Source of the DNA: Flavobacterium soli DSM 19725
GTDB lineage: Bacteria; Bacteroidota; Bacteroidia; Flavobacteriales; Flavobacteriaceae
Direction: 5' to 3'
Length of the DNA: 64,000 nucleotides
Assembly: GCF_000422705.1 (NCBI RefSeq)
Contig: NZ_AUGO01000006.1
Span: 124,001-188,000, forward strand
In this document: one piece after another, positions 16,366 to 24,769 of the stretch
How positions within the stretch are numbered: the first letter of the stretch is position 1
Layout: each line of letters starts with the position of its first letter
Program-made: the position numbers and the translations under genes
The notes under the pieces: model-generated
Database searches by the model: none
The model's input: the letters and a program-made list of their open reading frames with translations, nothing else
What the model was told of the DNA's origin: nothing

Positions 16366-16659
16366 CTATTTTGAGTTGAATAATGTGCGCTCGGAGCTTA
16401 CTTTGTTTTGATCGAGTAGTTTTTCAATATCCTTGTATGGATAATAGATTATTCCGCCGATCTTGGTGTAGGATAAGGTTTTGTTAATGCGTAAGGTTTG
16501 GAGTGTTCCTGGAGAAATATTGAGTAGCTTTCTAACTTCTGAGGATTTAAGCCATTGTTTGGTTTGCTCTGTTTTGTTTTGAAAGATTTCTCTAATGTCG
16601 TCTAGTAGTAACGTGCGGAAATCATTTAGGTCTTGTTTTGTGAGGATTTCAATTGCCAT
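16366..16659 (-). CDS. Helix-turn-helix excisionase-like protein
   Basis: The 97-residue protein carries an HTH_17/MerR-like DNA-binding domain: WLKSSEVRKLLNISPGTLQT followed by GGIIYYPYKDIEKLL. Such proteins are encoded near integrases in Bacteroidota mobile elements and act as excisionase or regulators. The integrase in this window is 24 kb away, so the partner may be lost or the protein may regulate the replication genes downstream on the same strand. Confidence 0.75.
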   Translation of the reverse strand: MAIEILTKQDLNDFRTLLLDDIREIFQNKTEQTKQWLKSSEVRKLLNISPGTLQTLRINKTLSYTKIGGIIYYPYKDIEKLLDQNKVSSERTLFNSK

Positions 16660-16760
16660 AATTTATGTTTTACATTGTTATGGCACAAAATTGTATGTTT
16701 TGAGAATATTTATTTCACAAGTCAATCACAAGTTGTGAAAGAAAAAGAGGTAATTATTTT

Positions 16761-18494
16761 CTAATTGCCTGTATTTGCTGACTTCTTTAATTTGTAAATG
16801 AAGTATGTTGGTGAAATTCCGTTACGCTCTTTGAAGGCACGAGTGAAGTTTTGGGTGGAACCGAAACCTGCTTCTTCACCCAAAGCTTTGTGGGTGTAGT
16901 TTCGGTATTTAGTTTCTTTTTTTAGAATTTCGATTATGTAATTTATTTTCAAATCGGTTATGTAATCAATAGTCCCTTTTCCTCTGTGTTTGGCAATAAT
17001 CTTTGTAACATATTTTGTATTGGTATTTAGGAATACAGCCATTTTTGCAAGCGTCATGTCTTTTTCTAAATATTTTTTACTCTGCTCAAATTTCTCCAAC
17101 TTTTTTAAAATACCAGCCTCAATATCTGGGCTTATTTCTTGAGTATTTTGTTTGTCGGTATTTTCAGAACTACTAGTTTCGGTAGTGTCGTTCTTTATTA
17201 TTTCCTCAAAAGGCGATGGTTCAATACTGGTTTCAGTAATTGCTGGCTTAGAAGTATCACGCTTCATTATTTCATCGAAAAGCCGTTTGTTTTTGAAGTG
17301 CTTGTATATTAAAAATGCAATAATAGCAATCAATATACAGATGATACCAAAAGCTACAAAAGTTCTAAATGTCATGGCATTTTCAATCTCCTGTTTGGAT
17401 TTTAATAATTCTTTAGTGTCGTATTCTTTGACTACTTTTTTTAGTAGGTATTTGTAATTTTGCCCAAGAATATTATCCACTTTTAAAAGTTGATCAATGT
17501 AATAAAGTTGGGATTTTGTATTTCCTTTTTGTTTGTAATAAGCGATTAGTTTTTCATAACCCTCGCGTAAGTCGGGACGGATGTAGTTTTCTTTTTTGAA
17601 TATTTCATCTACTTTTTTAAAATAGGTTACAGCTTTTTCTTTTTGATTTAAAGCCCAAAATGATTTTCCGATGTAAAAATGGGCAACTGATGCGTTTGCA
17701 AAATCTTTTTTACTTTGTATTTTTGGCAGTACTGAAGTTAATTTAGTGATAGCTTCATTATATTTTTTCAAACCACATAGATTTACACCTTCAGAATGGA
17801 TGAAATACGTTTGCATTTCGAGGTTGTTTACTCTTTTTCCTTCGTCAATTCCGGTTTGGTTCGTTATCGTGCACCACGCATAATTTCCAATTCTATTGTA
17901 GCATAAACCTAATGAATGGAGTGAATTGAGGTATGCTCTGTCGTTTTCTTCCTTGAAATAATCAATACATTCTCTGAATAAACTGATGGCTTCATCATAA
18001 AAACCAAGATAGGATTTTGTTTGTGCAATGCCGTATTTTAGTTTATAGATTGAATATTCATCGTTTGTTTTAGAAATATAACTATCTGCAATTATAAAAT
18101 TATCTAATGCCTTGTTATGCTCTTTTTTACCATAGTAAACTGTTGCCTTAGTGAGATAGGCATTGCCAATTATTAAGTTATCTTTTGTGTTCATGGCAAC
18201 ACTAATTATGCTATCCGCATAATTCAAATGATACTTTTTATCTACTAGATACATTATCGTTTTGTATGCTAAAGTAACTTGCTCAAAGTCGTTCAGCTCT
18301 TTAGCTTTTTCTAACCATGCTTTCGCATACCTATTTGATTTGACAGTATCATTCCCATATCGGACAGCTGCTTGACTTAAATAATCATAACTTTTGGAAG
18401 ATAGACTATCTGAATTTTTACCATAGTTGTTTTGCGCATTTATACAATGCGAGATTAGTAGTACTAGAAATAGTAAGCGTTTTTTTGTAATCAT
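16761..18494 (-). CDS. TPR-containing membrane AraC-family regulator
   Basis: I start at the ATG at 18494 (MITKKRLLFLVLLISHC), which gives a clean signal peptide; an upstream ATG at 18518 is possible. Residues about 30-370 are tetratricopeptide repeats, followed by a membrane segment near 375-400 (FGIICILIAIIAFLIYKH) and a C-terminal AraC-type HTH domain in the last 100 residues (AGFGSTQNFTRAFKERNG). The layout suggests a periplasmic TPR sensor coupled through the membrane to a cytoplasmic DNA-binding domain. The ATTCCCGAAT double site at 18679-18712 lies about 185 bases upstream, between this gene and a divergent lipoprotein gene. Confidence 0.8.
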   Translation of the reverse strand: MITKKRLLFLVLLISHCINAQNNYGKNSDSLSSKSYDYLSQAAVRYGNDTVKSNRYAKAWLEKAKELNDFEQVTLAYKTIMYLVDKKYHLNYADSIISVAMNTKDNLIIGNAYLTKATVYYGKKEHNKALDNFIIADSYISKTNDEYSIYKLKYGIAQTKSYLGFYDEAISLFRECIDYFKEENDRAYLNSLHSLGLCYNRIGNYAWCTITNQTGIDEGKRVNNLEMQTYFIHSEGVNLCGLKKYNEAITKLTSVLPKIQSKKDFANASVAHFYIGKSFWALNQKEKAVTYFKKVDEIFKKENYIRPDLREGYEKLIAYYKQKGNTKSQLYYIDQLLKVDNILGQNYKYLLKKVVKEYDTKELLKSKQEIENAMTFRTFVAFGIICILIAIIAFLIYKHFKNKRLFDEIMKRDTSKPAITETSIEPSPFEEIIKNDTTETSSSENTDKQNTQEISPDIEAGILKKLEKFEQSKKYLEKDMTLAKMAVFLNTNTKYVTKIIAKHRGKGTIDYITDLKINYIIEILKKETKYRNYTHKALGEEAGFGSTQNFTRAFKERNGISPTYFIYKLKKSANTGN

Positions 18495-18871
18495 TATAAG
18501 GATTTGGAACTTAAACAATTAAAAACTGCAAAAGAATATAGGTAATGTGGATTTTTTAGCGAATAAATGTAATTAAAATAATTAAAAATGACGATAGATG
18601 AAGTGACAAATTGAGAATGGACTTTATGAAATGTAATGTATTGAAGTGTTGTGTTTTACTATTTGTTTTTGAGTGTTTCATTCCCGAATGGCACATTTTA
18701 CATTCGGGAATGGTGTAGATGTTGACTTGTGAGATGGGAAATGGGCAGTTAGTTTTGCCTTGAATTCAAACGGTTTTGTTATGAGCAAACCCAAATCCTA
18801 GTTCAATTATCCCGGGCTAAATGAACTGATGAAAAAAAAGTAATCAGTAACATTCTAACACATTAAATCAC
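18495..18871. other. Intergenic region between divergent genes, with operator-like repeat
   Basis: About 375 bases without a gene. The only clear structure is the 12-base inverted repeat at 18679-18712; the rest is AT-rich and shows no convincing reading frame. Confidence 0.6.
18679..18712. promoter_or_regulatory. ATTCCCGAAT double site A (22-bp spacing)
   Basis: CATTCCCGAATG (18679-18690) and CATTCGGGAATG (18701-18712) form a perfect 12-base inverted repeat whose starts are 22 bases apart. Flanks are also similar (GGCACA, GGTGTA). Related sites are at 20634-20670, 39282-39312 and 39982-39991. The spacing suits an AraC-type dimer. Confidence 0.5.
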
Positions 18872-19609
18872 ATGAAAAATATACACTCATGCACACTAAT
18901 TATTGCCTTTTTTGTTATGATGAGTACAGGACTTGTATCTTGTAGCTCTGATAATGACACTACGAATTCTGAGAATACCAATTCTAATTCCGCTAAACTT
19001 ATTACAACTTTGCCAGGAAATGATGCCAATCCTTATGATGAAGTAGGATGGCTATACAACGAATTGTTTGACACCTATTACACCAATGCAAATTTAGGTG
19101 GTTCTGTTACTCAAATTATAACTAAAGTGCAAACTATAGCCGATGCCAGCGCGAACTTTAATTCGACTAAAGGTTCTCCCTATCATAATGTTTCAAGCAC
19201 CAGAGTATTGTATTTACTTGAACATACAACCACTTGTGTCAATGATGTTATCTCCGCTTCGAGTATGTCAACAACAGGCAAATCGAGTTTAACAAATTTT
19301 ATCAATTCATTTATTATTTTTCTTGAGAATGAAAATGATTGTGATGTGATTTATGATAAGGTTGTTGCCTACGAGAATGGAGTACTGCTTAACGCTGCAC
19401 TAACTGAAACCGATAAGCGCATTATTTTGACCACTACCTCTATAACAAGACATTCAGCTTTTAGAGCAAGAAAAAAACCAAAGAAAAATACTGATCCAGA
19501 TTGGGATATCTTCATAGGAAATATTATTGCATCCACTGAAGGTGCTGAATATGGTTCGGCTGAAGCTGCTACGATGTCACTTGTGACTGGGATTGCGCAG
19601 AATGATTGA
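18872..19609 (+). CDS. Hypothetical lipoprotein
   Basis: The 245-residue protein has a lipoprotein signal with lipobox GLVSC near residue 24, then a Ser/Asn/Thr-rich linker and a mostly helical domain of unknown function. Notable parts are DEVGWLYNELFDTYYTN and a basic patch RARKKPKKNTDPDW near residue 198. It is divergent from the TPR-AraC regulator and shares its upstream double site, so co-regulation is plausible. No family is recognised. Confidence 0.65.
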   Translation: MKNIHSCTLIIAFFVMMSTGLVSCSSDNDTTNSENTNSNSAKLITTLPGNDANPYDEVGWLYNELFDTYYTNANLGGSVTQIITKVQTIADASANFNSTKGSPYHNVSSTRVLYLLEHTTTCVNDVISASSMSTTGKSSLTNFINSFIIFLENENDCDVIYDKVVAYENGVLLNAALTETDKRIILTTTSITRHSAFRARKKPKKNTDPDWDIFIGNIIASTEGAEYGSAEAATMSLVTGIAQND

Positions 19610-19611
19610 GA

Positions 19612-19639
19612 AGAAAATAGAGAATAGAAAATAGAGAAT
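19612..19639. repeat. 14-bp tandem repeat, two copies
   Basis: AGAAAATAGAGAAT is repeated twice directly after the lipoprotein stop codon. Such a short tandem could vary in copy number. Confidence 0.6.
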
Positions 19640-19645
19640 AGATGA

Positions 19646-19670
19646 GATTGCTTCGCGAGCTCGCAATGAC
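19646..19670. repeat. REP-like repeat (GATTGCTTCGC...CTCGCAATGAC type)
   Basis: GATTGCTTCGCGAGCTCGCA then ATGAC is largely palindromic (ATTGC/GCAAT outside, CGCGAG inside). A relative is at 30164-30187. Confidence 0.65.
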
Positions 19671-19717
19671 GGTATTCTAATGACTAAGTATGGGTTGTCA
19701 ATTAATGGCAACCCATA

Positions 19718-20560
19718 TTAGTTTTCGTCTGCATCGTCCATGCGAAGTATTAGTTTTTCTTTTAGTGTGTTTATGAATTTGGTTCTTTCTGATTTTCTTG
19801 CTCGAATTTCTAAAAAGGCGCGGTTGAATTGTCCTAAATCGATGTTGAATGTTGTTTCAAAAAATGTGGCTACTTCTTTTAGTTCGGATGTGCCGTTATT
19901 GAAAACACCTTCGGTGTGGAGTGCATAAATTAATTCGATTAGCCCGACTTTTGAGCCGGTCCATTTTTGAGTTTTGGTATTAGTATTATTGCTATTCGTC
20001 TTTTCTTTTTGTTCTAGTTTTAAGATTTCAGTTTCTATGTAGGTTTTGATTTTTTCGTTTGCTATAATTTTAGCTATTTTGTAATCGTGTGAGGTTGAGA
20101 AACGATTGTCTGCTTGAAAGTAAAAGCTATCTAGTGTATGCCTCAAATCGTGTTTTCCTCGGAGAAAATATTTATGGTCTAGACTTTTATTGTCTGTTTT
20201 GTAGTATTTGTAGAACTCTTTATTTTCATTATAAAATGCTTGCAGTTTGAATAATTCGAGATTGTAGTATTTTCGAATTGCTTTTTTTGAACCGAATGGT
20301 TTGTTGGTTTCGATGTTGTATATTTTGTTGTAATAAATGAGTTTGGCCGCAAATTGTGGTTTGGTATCGCGAAAGAAACTGATTTCTTCTGATTTGTTTG
20401 TAAACGTATGCTTTAGGAATTTTGTTTTTAGATTTTCAAAAATTGGAATTAATGTTTTAATTGCTAATTCTGCATATTGAACAGGATTGTCTGTTTTGGA
20501 GTGAATGTTTTGTAGTTGTTTGTCTAGTTCAGATAATAGATGTTCGGAAAACAATTTCAT
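19718..20560 (-). CDS. RteC domain protein
   Basis: The 280-residue protein matches the RteC family: a central region with FFRDTKPQFAAKLIYYNKIY, a YFLRGKHDLRHTLDSFYF segment near residue 133, and a C-terminal KVGLIELIYALHTEGVFNN followed by FNRAFLEIRARKSERTKFI. In CTnDOT, RteC activates the excision operon. Here it stands alone without RteA/RteB, and no excision operon is adjacent, so it is either an orphan regulator or a marker of an old integrated element. Confidence 0.8.
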   Translation of the reverse strand: MKLFSEHLLSELDKQLQNIHSKTDNPVQYAELAIKTLIPIFENLKTKFLKHTFTNKSEEISFFRDTKPQFAAKLIYYNKIYNIETNKPFGSKKAIRKYYNLELFKLQAFYNENKEFYKYYKTDNKSLDHKYFLRGKHDLRHTLDSFYFQADNRFSTSHDYKIAKIIANEKIKTYIETEILKLEQKEKTNSNNTNTKTQKWTGSKVGLIELIYALHTEGVFNNGTSELKEVATFFETTFNIDLGQFNRAFLEIRARKSERTKFINTLKEKLILRMDDADEN

Positions 20561-20633
20561 ACGCTACTGTTTTAGTTTGATTGAAAGCAAATCTATTGGA
20601 GTAGTGGTATTGTTGCAAGTGGATTGGTGTTGT

Positions 20634-20670
20634 ATTCCCGAATGGAATAGGTTTAATTCCCGAATTGAAT
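20634..20670. promoter_or_regulatory. ATTCCCGAAT double site B (22-bp spacing)
   Basis: ATTCCCGAATGGAAT at 20634 and ATTCCCGAATTGAAT at 20656 are direct repeats exactly 22 bases apart, 75-110 bases upstream of rteC. A weaker ATTCTCGAATTG copy is at 20886. Confidence 0.5.
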
Positions 20671-20701
20671 ATTGTTATTTAACTTCGCTTTGCTCGTTTT
20701 T

Positions 20702-20747
20702 TTGGAACACAGATGACACAGATTTAACGGATTTACACAGATTTTTT
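20702..20747. repeat. Dispersed intergenic repeat, copy 2
   Basis: A near-identical copy of 15315-15360: GGAACACAGATGACACAG to ACACAGATTTTTT, with about three changes. Confidence 0.6.
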
Positions 20748-20975
20748 CTCGCTTTGCTCGTGGTTTTTTTTACCATGTAAGGAATTTAAGGTCATTTAAG
20801 AACTCGCTTTGCTCGTTGATTTGGGACGCGGATTATCGCCGATTTATTTGTAGTGGCTGGATTAATGATTGAAATGAATAGTATCATTCTCGAATTGCAT
20901 AGTTTTTTTTACAGTTATGTGGTAATTGTAAGTTCTATTTGCCACAAGAGTGTGGTGAGATTTAAAACTTTTATT

Positions 20976-21161
20976 ATGAGCCACATTCTATTTTCTATCG
21001 CGTTGTATTTGGTTTTTATTTTTCTGTTTTTTAGAGAAATGTATTTGGACCACAAACGGTATCTTGAAGCTGACCGATTGGGTGATGAACATATTTTGAG
21101 AGAGGTTGAGCGGTTTCTGGAGAAAATGAAGCAGACAGATGGTGTGTCTTTAGAGGACTGA
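20976..21161 (+). CDS. Small hypothetical membrane protein
   Basis: From the ATG at 20976 the product is 61 residues: one hydrophobic helix (HILFSIALYLVFIFLFF) then a charged cytoplasmic tail (EMYLDHKRYLEADRLGDEH). A longer reading from 20853 adds 41 residues without a better start context. I recognise no family. The clean helix-plus-charged-tail layout makes a real small membrane protein plausible, but nothing else supports it. Confidence 0.35.
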   Translation: MSHILFSIALYLVFIFLFFREMYLDHKRYLEADRLGDEHILREVERFLEKMKQTDGVSLED

Positions 21162-21277
21162 ATTTGTGTGGATTTTTTGTTTTATGCGGTGATTATTGTT
21201 TCTATTTACCGCAAAAATGCGGTGATACAATTGAATAATCACCGCATTTAAATTTTTTATAGTCTTTAATCCATTTG

Positions 21278-21874
21278 CTAATTTCGTGCGAAGATCATTA
21301 AAGGTTCGATATTTCCTTTATCTGCTTCACGAATGGCATTTATGTATGATTTTCTGGTTTCGTCTGCCTTTACCATATTGGAATGGTTCCATGAAAAAAT
21401 AGGAGCTTTAAATATGGACTCTATGATACTATCTGCCATAATTCGTGAGTGCCTACCATTTCCATTTGGGAAGCAGTGGATATTTACCAATCGATGCTTG
21501 AATCTTATGGCAATTTCATCTGGAGCGTACGTGTTATTTTCAATCCAATAGAGGGTATCATCCAATAAAACTTTTACATCCATACCGATTCTTATCCATG
21601 GTACACCAATGTTCTTTTCTGACCTTCTGAATTCGCCAGCCCAACTCCAAACTTCACCCAGCATTCTTTTATGCAGCGCTTTAATGAATTCCTCGGTAAG
21701 TATGGTTTCTTTTTTTAGTTTTTGACGCATAAGCCATTGTATCGCCTTTTCTATATTAAGCTGCTCGTATTCGTCCAGTTCTCCATGTGTAGTAATGGTC
21801 TTGATAAGCAATCCTTCTTTTTCTTCCTCGCTTAATGGCGTTTGTCCATCTTCATATACAAACTCTAATCCCAT
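21278..21874 (-). CDS. Mobile mystery protein B (Fic-domain protein)
   Basis: The 198-residue Fic protein has the active-site loop HCFPNGNGRHSR at residues 133-144. The usual acidic residue of HxFx(D/E)GNGR is Asn here, as far as I recall normal for this family. Fic proteins usually transfer AMP to target proteins; with the acidic metal ligand missing, activity may be altered. The gene overlaps the upstream Xre-type gene by 10 bases, so the two form a pair usually found on mobile elements, perhaps working like a toxin-antitoxin module. Confidence 0.8.
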   Translation of the reverse strand: MGLEFVYEDGQTPLSEEEKEGLLIKTITTHGELDEYEQLNIEKAIQWLMRQKLKKETILTEEFIKALHKRMLGEVWSWAGEFRRSEKNIGVPWIRIGMDVKVLLDDTLYWIENNTYAPDEIAIRFKHRLVNIHCFPNGNGRHSRIMADSIIESIFKAPIFSWNHSNMVKADETRKSYINAIREADKGNIEPLMIFARN

Positions 21875-22326
21875 AATGATTTGTGCATTTCACGTTTTAA
21901 TTCGTTTGCCAATTCCATTATGGCATTGTTTATTTGTTCGGTACTATTGCCTTGGTTTTCCAATTTCATATTTTGATTTGTACGCAAAACAATTCTTTGG
22001 GCAATTTTTGTAGCTTTAGCGGTTATCATTTCGTCAACGGAATTGTATTTGGGAACAAAACCATAGACAAAGTGCATGTCTAAAGCTTTCCCCATTTCCT
22101 TGAGGGATTTTATAGAGATTGATTCGGTTGCTTCTCGTTCTTCGATTTTTTTAATGCCTTGTTTTGTCATTTGGAGTTTTGCTCCTAATTGTTCCAAAGT
22201 CATATTTAGTGAAGTCCGGATGGTATAAATCCAACCTTGTTGTGGTACAATTACTTTTTCTGTACCCTGAAAAGGTTTTAGCTTTTTGTCAAGCTGTTCT
22301 ATCAGTAGTTTTTTAGTACTTCGCAT
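21865..22326 (-). CDS. Mobile mystery protein A (Xre-type HTH regulator)
   Basis: I start at the ATG at 22326 (MRSTKKLLIEQLDKKL); upstream in-frame codons to 22380 run into the promoter repeats. The 153-residue protein has an HTH in the middle (MTLEQLGAKLQMTKQGIKKI) and matches the mobile mystery protein A family. It overlaps the Fic gene by 10 bases. A -7 element (TACTTTTG, complement of 22351-22358) overlaps the first of four 32-bp-spaced repeats, which points to autoregulation. Confidence 0.8.
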   Translation of the reverse strand: MRSTKKLLIEQLDKKLKPFQGTEKVIVPQQGWIYTIRTSLNMTLEQLGAKLQMTKQGIKKIEEREATESISIKSLKEMGKALDMHFVYGFVPKYNSVDEMITAKATKIAQRIVLRTNQNMKLENQGNSTEQINNAIMELANELKREMHKSLWD

Positions 22327-22350
22327 CACTATTACGTTTACAAATTTTGT

Positions 22351-22460
22351 CAAAAGTAAACATATATATTTATAAAACAAAATAAAAGTAAACTTATACG
22401 TGTACTATTTTATATAAAAGTAAACATATAAGTTGATAAATTATAATTAAAGTAAATGTA
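22351..22460 (-). promoter_or_regulatory. Four AAAGTAAACWTATA repeats with exact 32-bp period before mobile mystery A
   Basis: The G of AAAGTAAAC lies at 22356, 22388, 22420 and 22452, so the period is exactly 32 bases (three helical turns). Copies 1-3 are AAAAGTAAACWTATA; copy 4 is degenerate (AAAGTAAATGTATG) and leads into TTTACT in the opposite orientation. Copy 1 overlaps the -7 box of the mobile mystery A/B operon, as an operator array for the Xre protein would. Confidence 0.6.
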
Positions 22461-22508
22461 TGTGTTTACTATGCTGCTTGGCATTGTCGAAAAAAAAGAC
22501 TAACTTTA

Positions 22509-22619
22509 CAGAGTGCGGAAGCCCTAAAGGCTGAATCCTAATTCCGTATAAAAATACACTTTTAGTGTCTTTTTTCTTTTGAATTTTACGGATTCAGCCT
22601 TTAGGGCTTCCGCACTCTG
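22509..22619. repeat. Perfect 30-bp inverted repeat with 51-bp spacer
   Basis: The arms 22509-22538 and 22590-22619 are exact reverse complements (left arm begins CAGAGTGCGGAAGCC). The spacer contains a small hairpin ACACT/AGTGT. It is not an obvious transposon, because the spacer is too short to code; it could be a cruciform, a recombination site, or a non-autonomous element. Confidence 0.8.
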
Positions 22620-22960
22620 AGTAATAATATTAGATTTCTTCAAAAAAACATCTACAGAATTTATTTTACATTTTTCGTGAAATTTGGACGCTTATTTCAT
22701 ATTGCGATATGCGATATCTCATTAATGGATTACTATCACTATTTTTCACTATTTGCAATTAAATAGATAAAATATGAGGTGTATTTCATTTGCGATTTAC
22801 TACACATTGTGTAGTGTTGCGCGAATAGTTTCTTTTAAATTAATATTCCTAGTAAATAATATCTTGATTTTTAAGAACGTCTATTTTGTCAAGTAAACGA
22901 CGCAAAATACTTGACAAAATGTATTGTTTTTATCAGCGCTAATTGATAAAATTAAAATGA
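22620..22960. other. Palindrome-dense gene-free region
   Basis: About 340 bases with no plausible gene but three further inverted repeats: ACTACACA/TGTGTAGT (22799-22815, one-base centre), a 13-bp pair ATTTTGTCAAGTA/TACTTGACAAAAT (22883-22920, 12-base loop), and an 8-bp pair TTTTATCA/TGATAAAA (22928-22951). Confidence 0.6.
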
Positions 22961-23257
22961 TTAAATTAATTCAGTGTTCTGTGTTATAAGTAAATTAGGA
23001 ATATTTTGGAGTGTATTTTTAATTTTTCTTGTTTTACTATTGATAACTGATTTTATAGAATAGTAAATAAAAACAACAACCATTAAGCTAATTAAACACG
23101 GTAGAAGCTTTTTCCATTTGAAGCCAGAATTTATCCAGCTGATTGTAGTAATGAAAAAGTATGTTATTACCATTACGAATAAAGCTGATAAAATTGCTAA
23201 ATAAAATATGAAAAACTTGAAATCTAATTGAATCGTAACAAGTGGATTGATACTCAT
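22961..23257 (-). CDS. Small hypothetical membrane protein
   Basis: A 98-residue protein with two clear membrane helices (about residues 14-38 and 50-68) separated by a short basic loop (FKWKKL) and a charged tail. I recognise no family. It lies between the palindrome-rich region and the ATPase/nuclease unit. The hydrophobic pattern is regular enough to be real, but there is no further support. Confidence 0.4.
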   Translation of the reverse strand: MSINPLVTIQLDFKFFIFYLAILSALFVMVITYFFITTISWINSGFKWKKLLPCLISLMVVVFIYYSIKSVINSKTRKIKNTLQNIPNLLITQNTELI

Positions 23258-23486
23258 TAATTTTTGGAGAATAGGTAGAAAGAAGATGAAAGTTGTTAAG
23301 CGTTATTTTTGTTTTAAGGCGTTTCAATAATTAATTTGTTGATTTATACAATACCAAGTGATTTAAAAAATCCAAATTATCAAGCGTTTTCTCACAAAAC
23401 ATCTTCTTTCTTCAACTTATAGACACATTAACTATTAAAAAATAATAATTAACAAAAACTAGTATTTTCTATTTACACGAGTAATA

Positions 23487-23518
23487 TTGGATAGACGAAA
23501 TTATTTTATGTAAATTTG
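23487..23518 (+). promoter_or_regulatory. Promoter of the ATPase/nuclease unit
   Basis: TTG (23487-23489), 21 bases, then TAAATTTG (23511-23518) matches the Bacteroidota -33/-7 consensus. It lies 21 bases before the ATG at 23540, which supports that start over the frame opening at 23516. Confidence 0.6.
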
Positions 23519-23539
23519 CGATTAAGAATAAAAAACAAA

Positions 23540-24769
23540 ATGAGCAAAATTAGAATTAGAAATTTCGGACCTATTAAGGAAGGGCTGCAAGTTAACGATG
23601 GATGGCTTGATATTAAACGGGTTACCGTTTTTATTGGTAATCAAGGTTCGGGAAAAAGTACTGTAGCAAAATTAATTTCTACCATAGTTTGGATCGAAAA
23701 AGCTTTGGTGCGAGGTGATTTTACTTCGTTGACAAGGGAAGAATTTAAGATTCACTGCTCTTACCAAAACATCGGATCATACTTTAAAGACACTACTGAG
23801 ATTGAATACCAGGGTAAGGCTTTTAGTATTCGATATGATACTAATAGTGATGCCGTGTTTATTGAAAGAAACCCTATAAATGGTTATTCCTTTCCAAAGA
23901 TTATGTATGTGCCGGCAGAACGAAATTTGGTTGGTTCGGTTAGAAATGTTAGAAACCTAAAAGGTTTACCTAGCACGCTTTATACCTTTGCTGATGAATA
24001 TTTTGATGCTTTAGATGAAGTAGATTCATTAGATGGAATAGTTGATTTACCTATCAATAATGCGCAATTGGAATATGAAAAGTTTAGTAATATAGTTAGA
24101 ATAAAAGGTAAAGATTATACCGTTAATTTAACTGAAGCTTCCAGTGGATTTCAATCGTTTGTGCCGCTTTATATGGTAAGTTCTTATTTAGCTGATTCGT
24201 TGTATAAAAAAAGAGACCACTCGACAAAACATTTAAGTTTAGACGAGGAAAGGAATCTATTTTTGCAGGTACAAGAGATAATGAGCGATCCGACTTTGTC
24301 TGAAGATGTAAAACGAGCACAGCTGCAACTTTTATCTGCCCAACGCAGTTATTCTGCCTTTTTGAATATTGTTGAAGAGCCTGAACAAAACTTGTTCCCG
24401 ACTTCACAGCGCGAGGTACTGAATACGCTTGTGCGATTTAGCAACCAAAATGATAATAACAAATTGGTTATAACAACGCACAGTCCTTATCTTTTAAATT
24501 ATTTAACCCTAGCTGTTAAAGCCCATTCATTGCTTGAGCGCAGCACAAAAAGTGATGACGTAGTTCGAAAAATACATCAAATTGTACCTATTATATCTGT
24601 TTTAAATGGTGATGATTTAGTTGTTTATGAAATGGAAGAGGTAGAAGGTACTATTTCGTTATTAGAAGATTATAATGGAATGCCTTCAGACGACAACAAA
24701 TTGAACGAAAGACTTGGCGAAACAAATGAATTGTTTGCGCAATTATTAGAAATTCAGCAACAATTATGA
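23540..24769 (+). CDS. AAA family ATPase (OLD/RecF-like), defence-type
   Basis: The 409-residue ATPase begins MSKIRIRNFGPIKEG and carries Walker A GNQGSGKST at residues 33-41. A late VEEPEQNLFP Walker B region and an ITTHSPYLLNYL switch segment match ABC-type ATPases of the RecF/OLD group. No TOPRIM domain is seen after the ATPase, unlike OLD or GajA. The start at 23540 rather than 23516 is set by the promoter. The gene overlaps the PD-(D/E)XK gene by ATGA, so the pair is probably a two-component anti-phage or anti-plasmid system with a separate nuclease. Confidence 0.8.
   Translation: MSKIRIRNFGPIKEGLQVNDGWLDIKRVTVFIGNQGSGKSTVAKLISTIVWIEKALVRGDFTSLTREEFKIHCSYQNIGSYFKDTTEIEYQGKAFSIRYDTNSDAVFIERNPINGYSFPKIMYVPAERNLVGSVRNVRNLKGLPSTLYTFADEYFDALDEVDSLDGIVDLPINNAQLEYEKFSNIVRIKGKDYTVNLTEASSGFQSFVPLYMVSSYLADSLYKKRDHSTKHLSLDEERNLFLQVQEIMSDPTLSEDVKRAQLQLLSAQRSYSAFLNIVEEPEQNLFPTSQREVLNTLVRFSNQNDNNKLVITTHSPYLLNYLTLAVKAHSLLERSTKSDDVVRKIHQIVPIISVLNGDDLVVYEMEEVEGTISLLEDYNGMPSDDNKLNERLGETNELFAQLLEIQQQL

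Larger units (their letters stand above)
20561..20975. other. Repeat-rich intergenic region
   Basis: About 415 bases between divergent genes. It holds the ATTCCCGAAT double site (20634-20670), the dispersed repeat at 20702-20747, and three CTCGCTTTGCTCGT-type units (near 20684, 20749 and 20805). I see no credible gene; a frame beginning at 20505 overlaps RteC antisense and looks spurious. Confidence 0.55.

Noticed and set aside
20505..20780. 91-residue plus-strand frame
   Set aside because: It overlaps rteC antisense and then runs through repeat DNA; the composition is not protein-like.
22351..22460. Regular repeats taken as a CRISPR array
   Set aside because: The repeat core is only about 14 bases, there are four copies in AT-rich DNA, no cas genes are near and the array overlaps a promoter.
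23088..23327. 79-residue minus-strand frame overlapping the small membrane protein
   Set aside because: The overlapping frame with two helices is more protein-like; both cannot be favoured.
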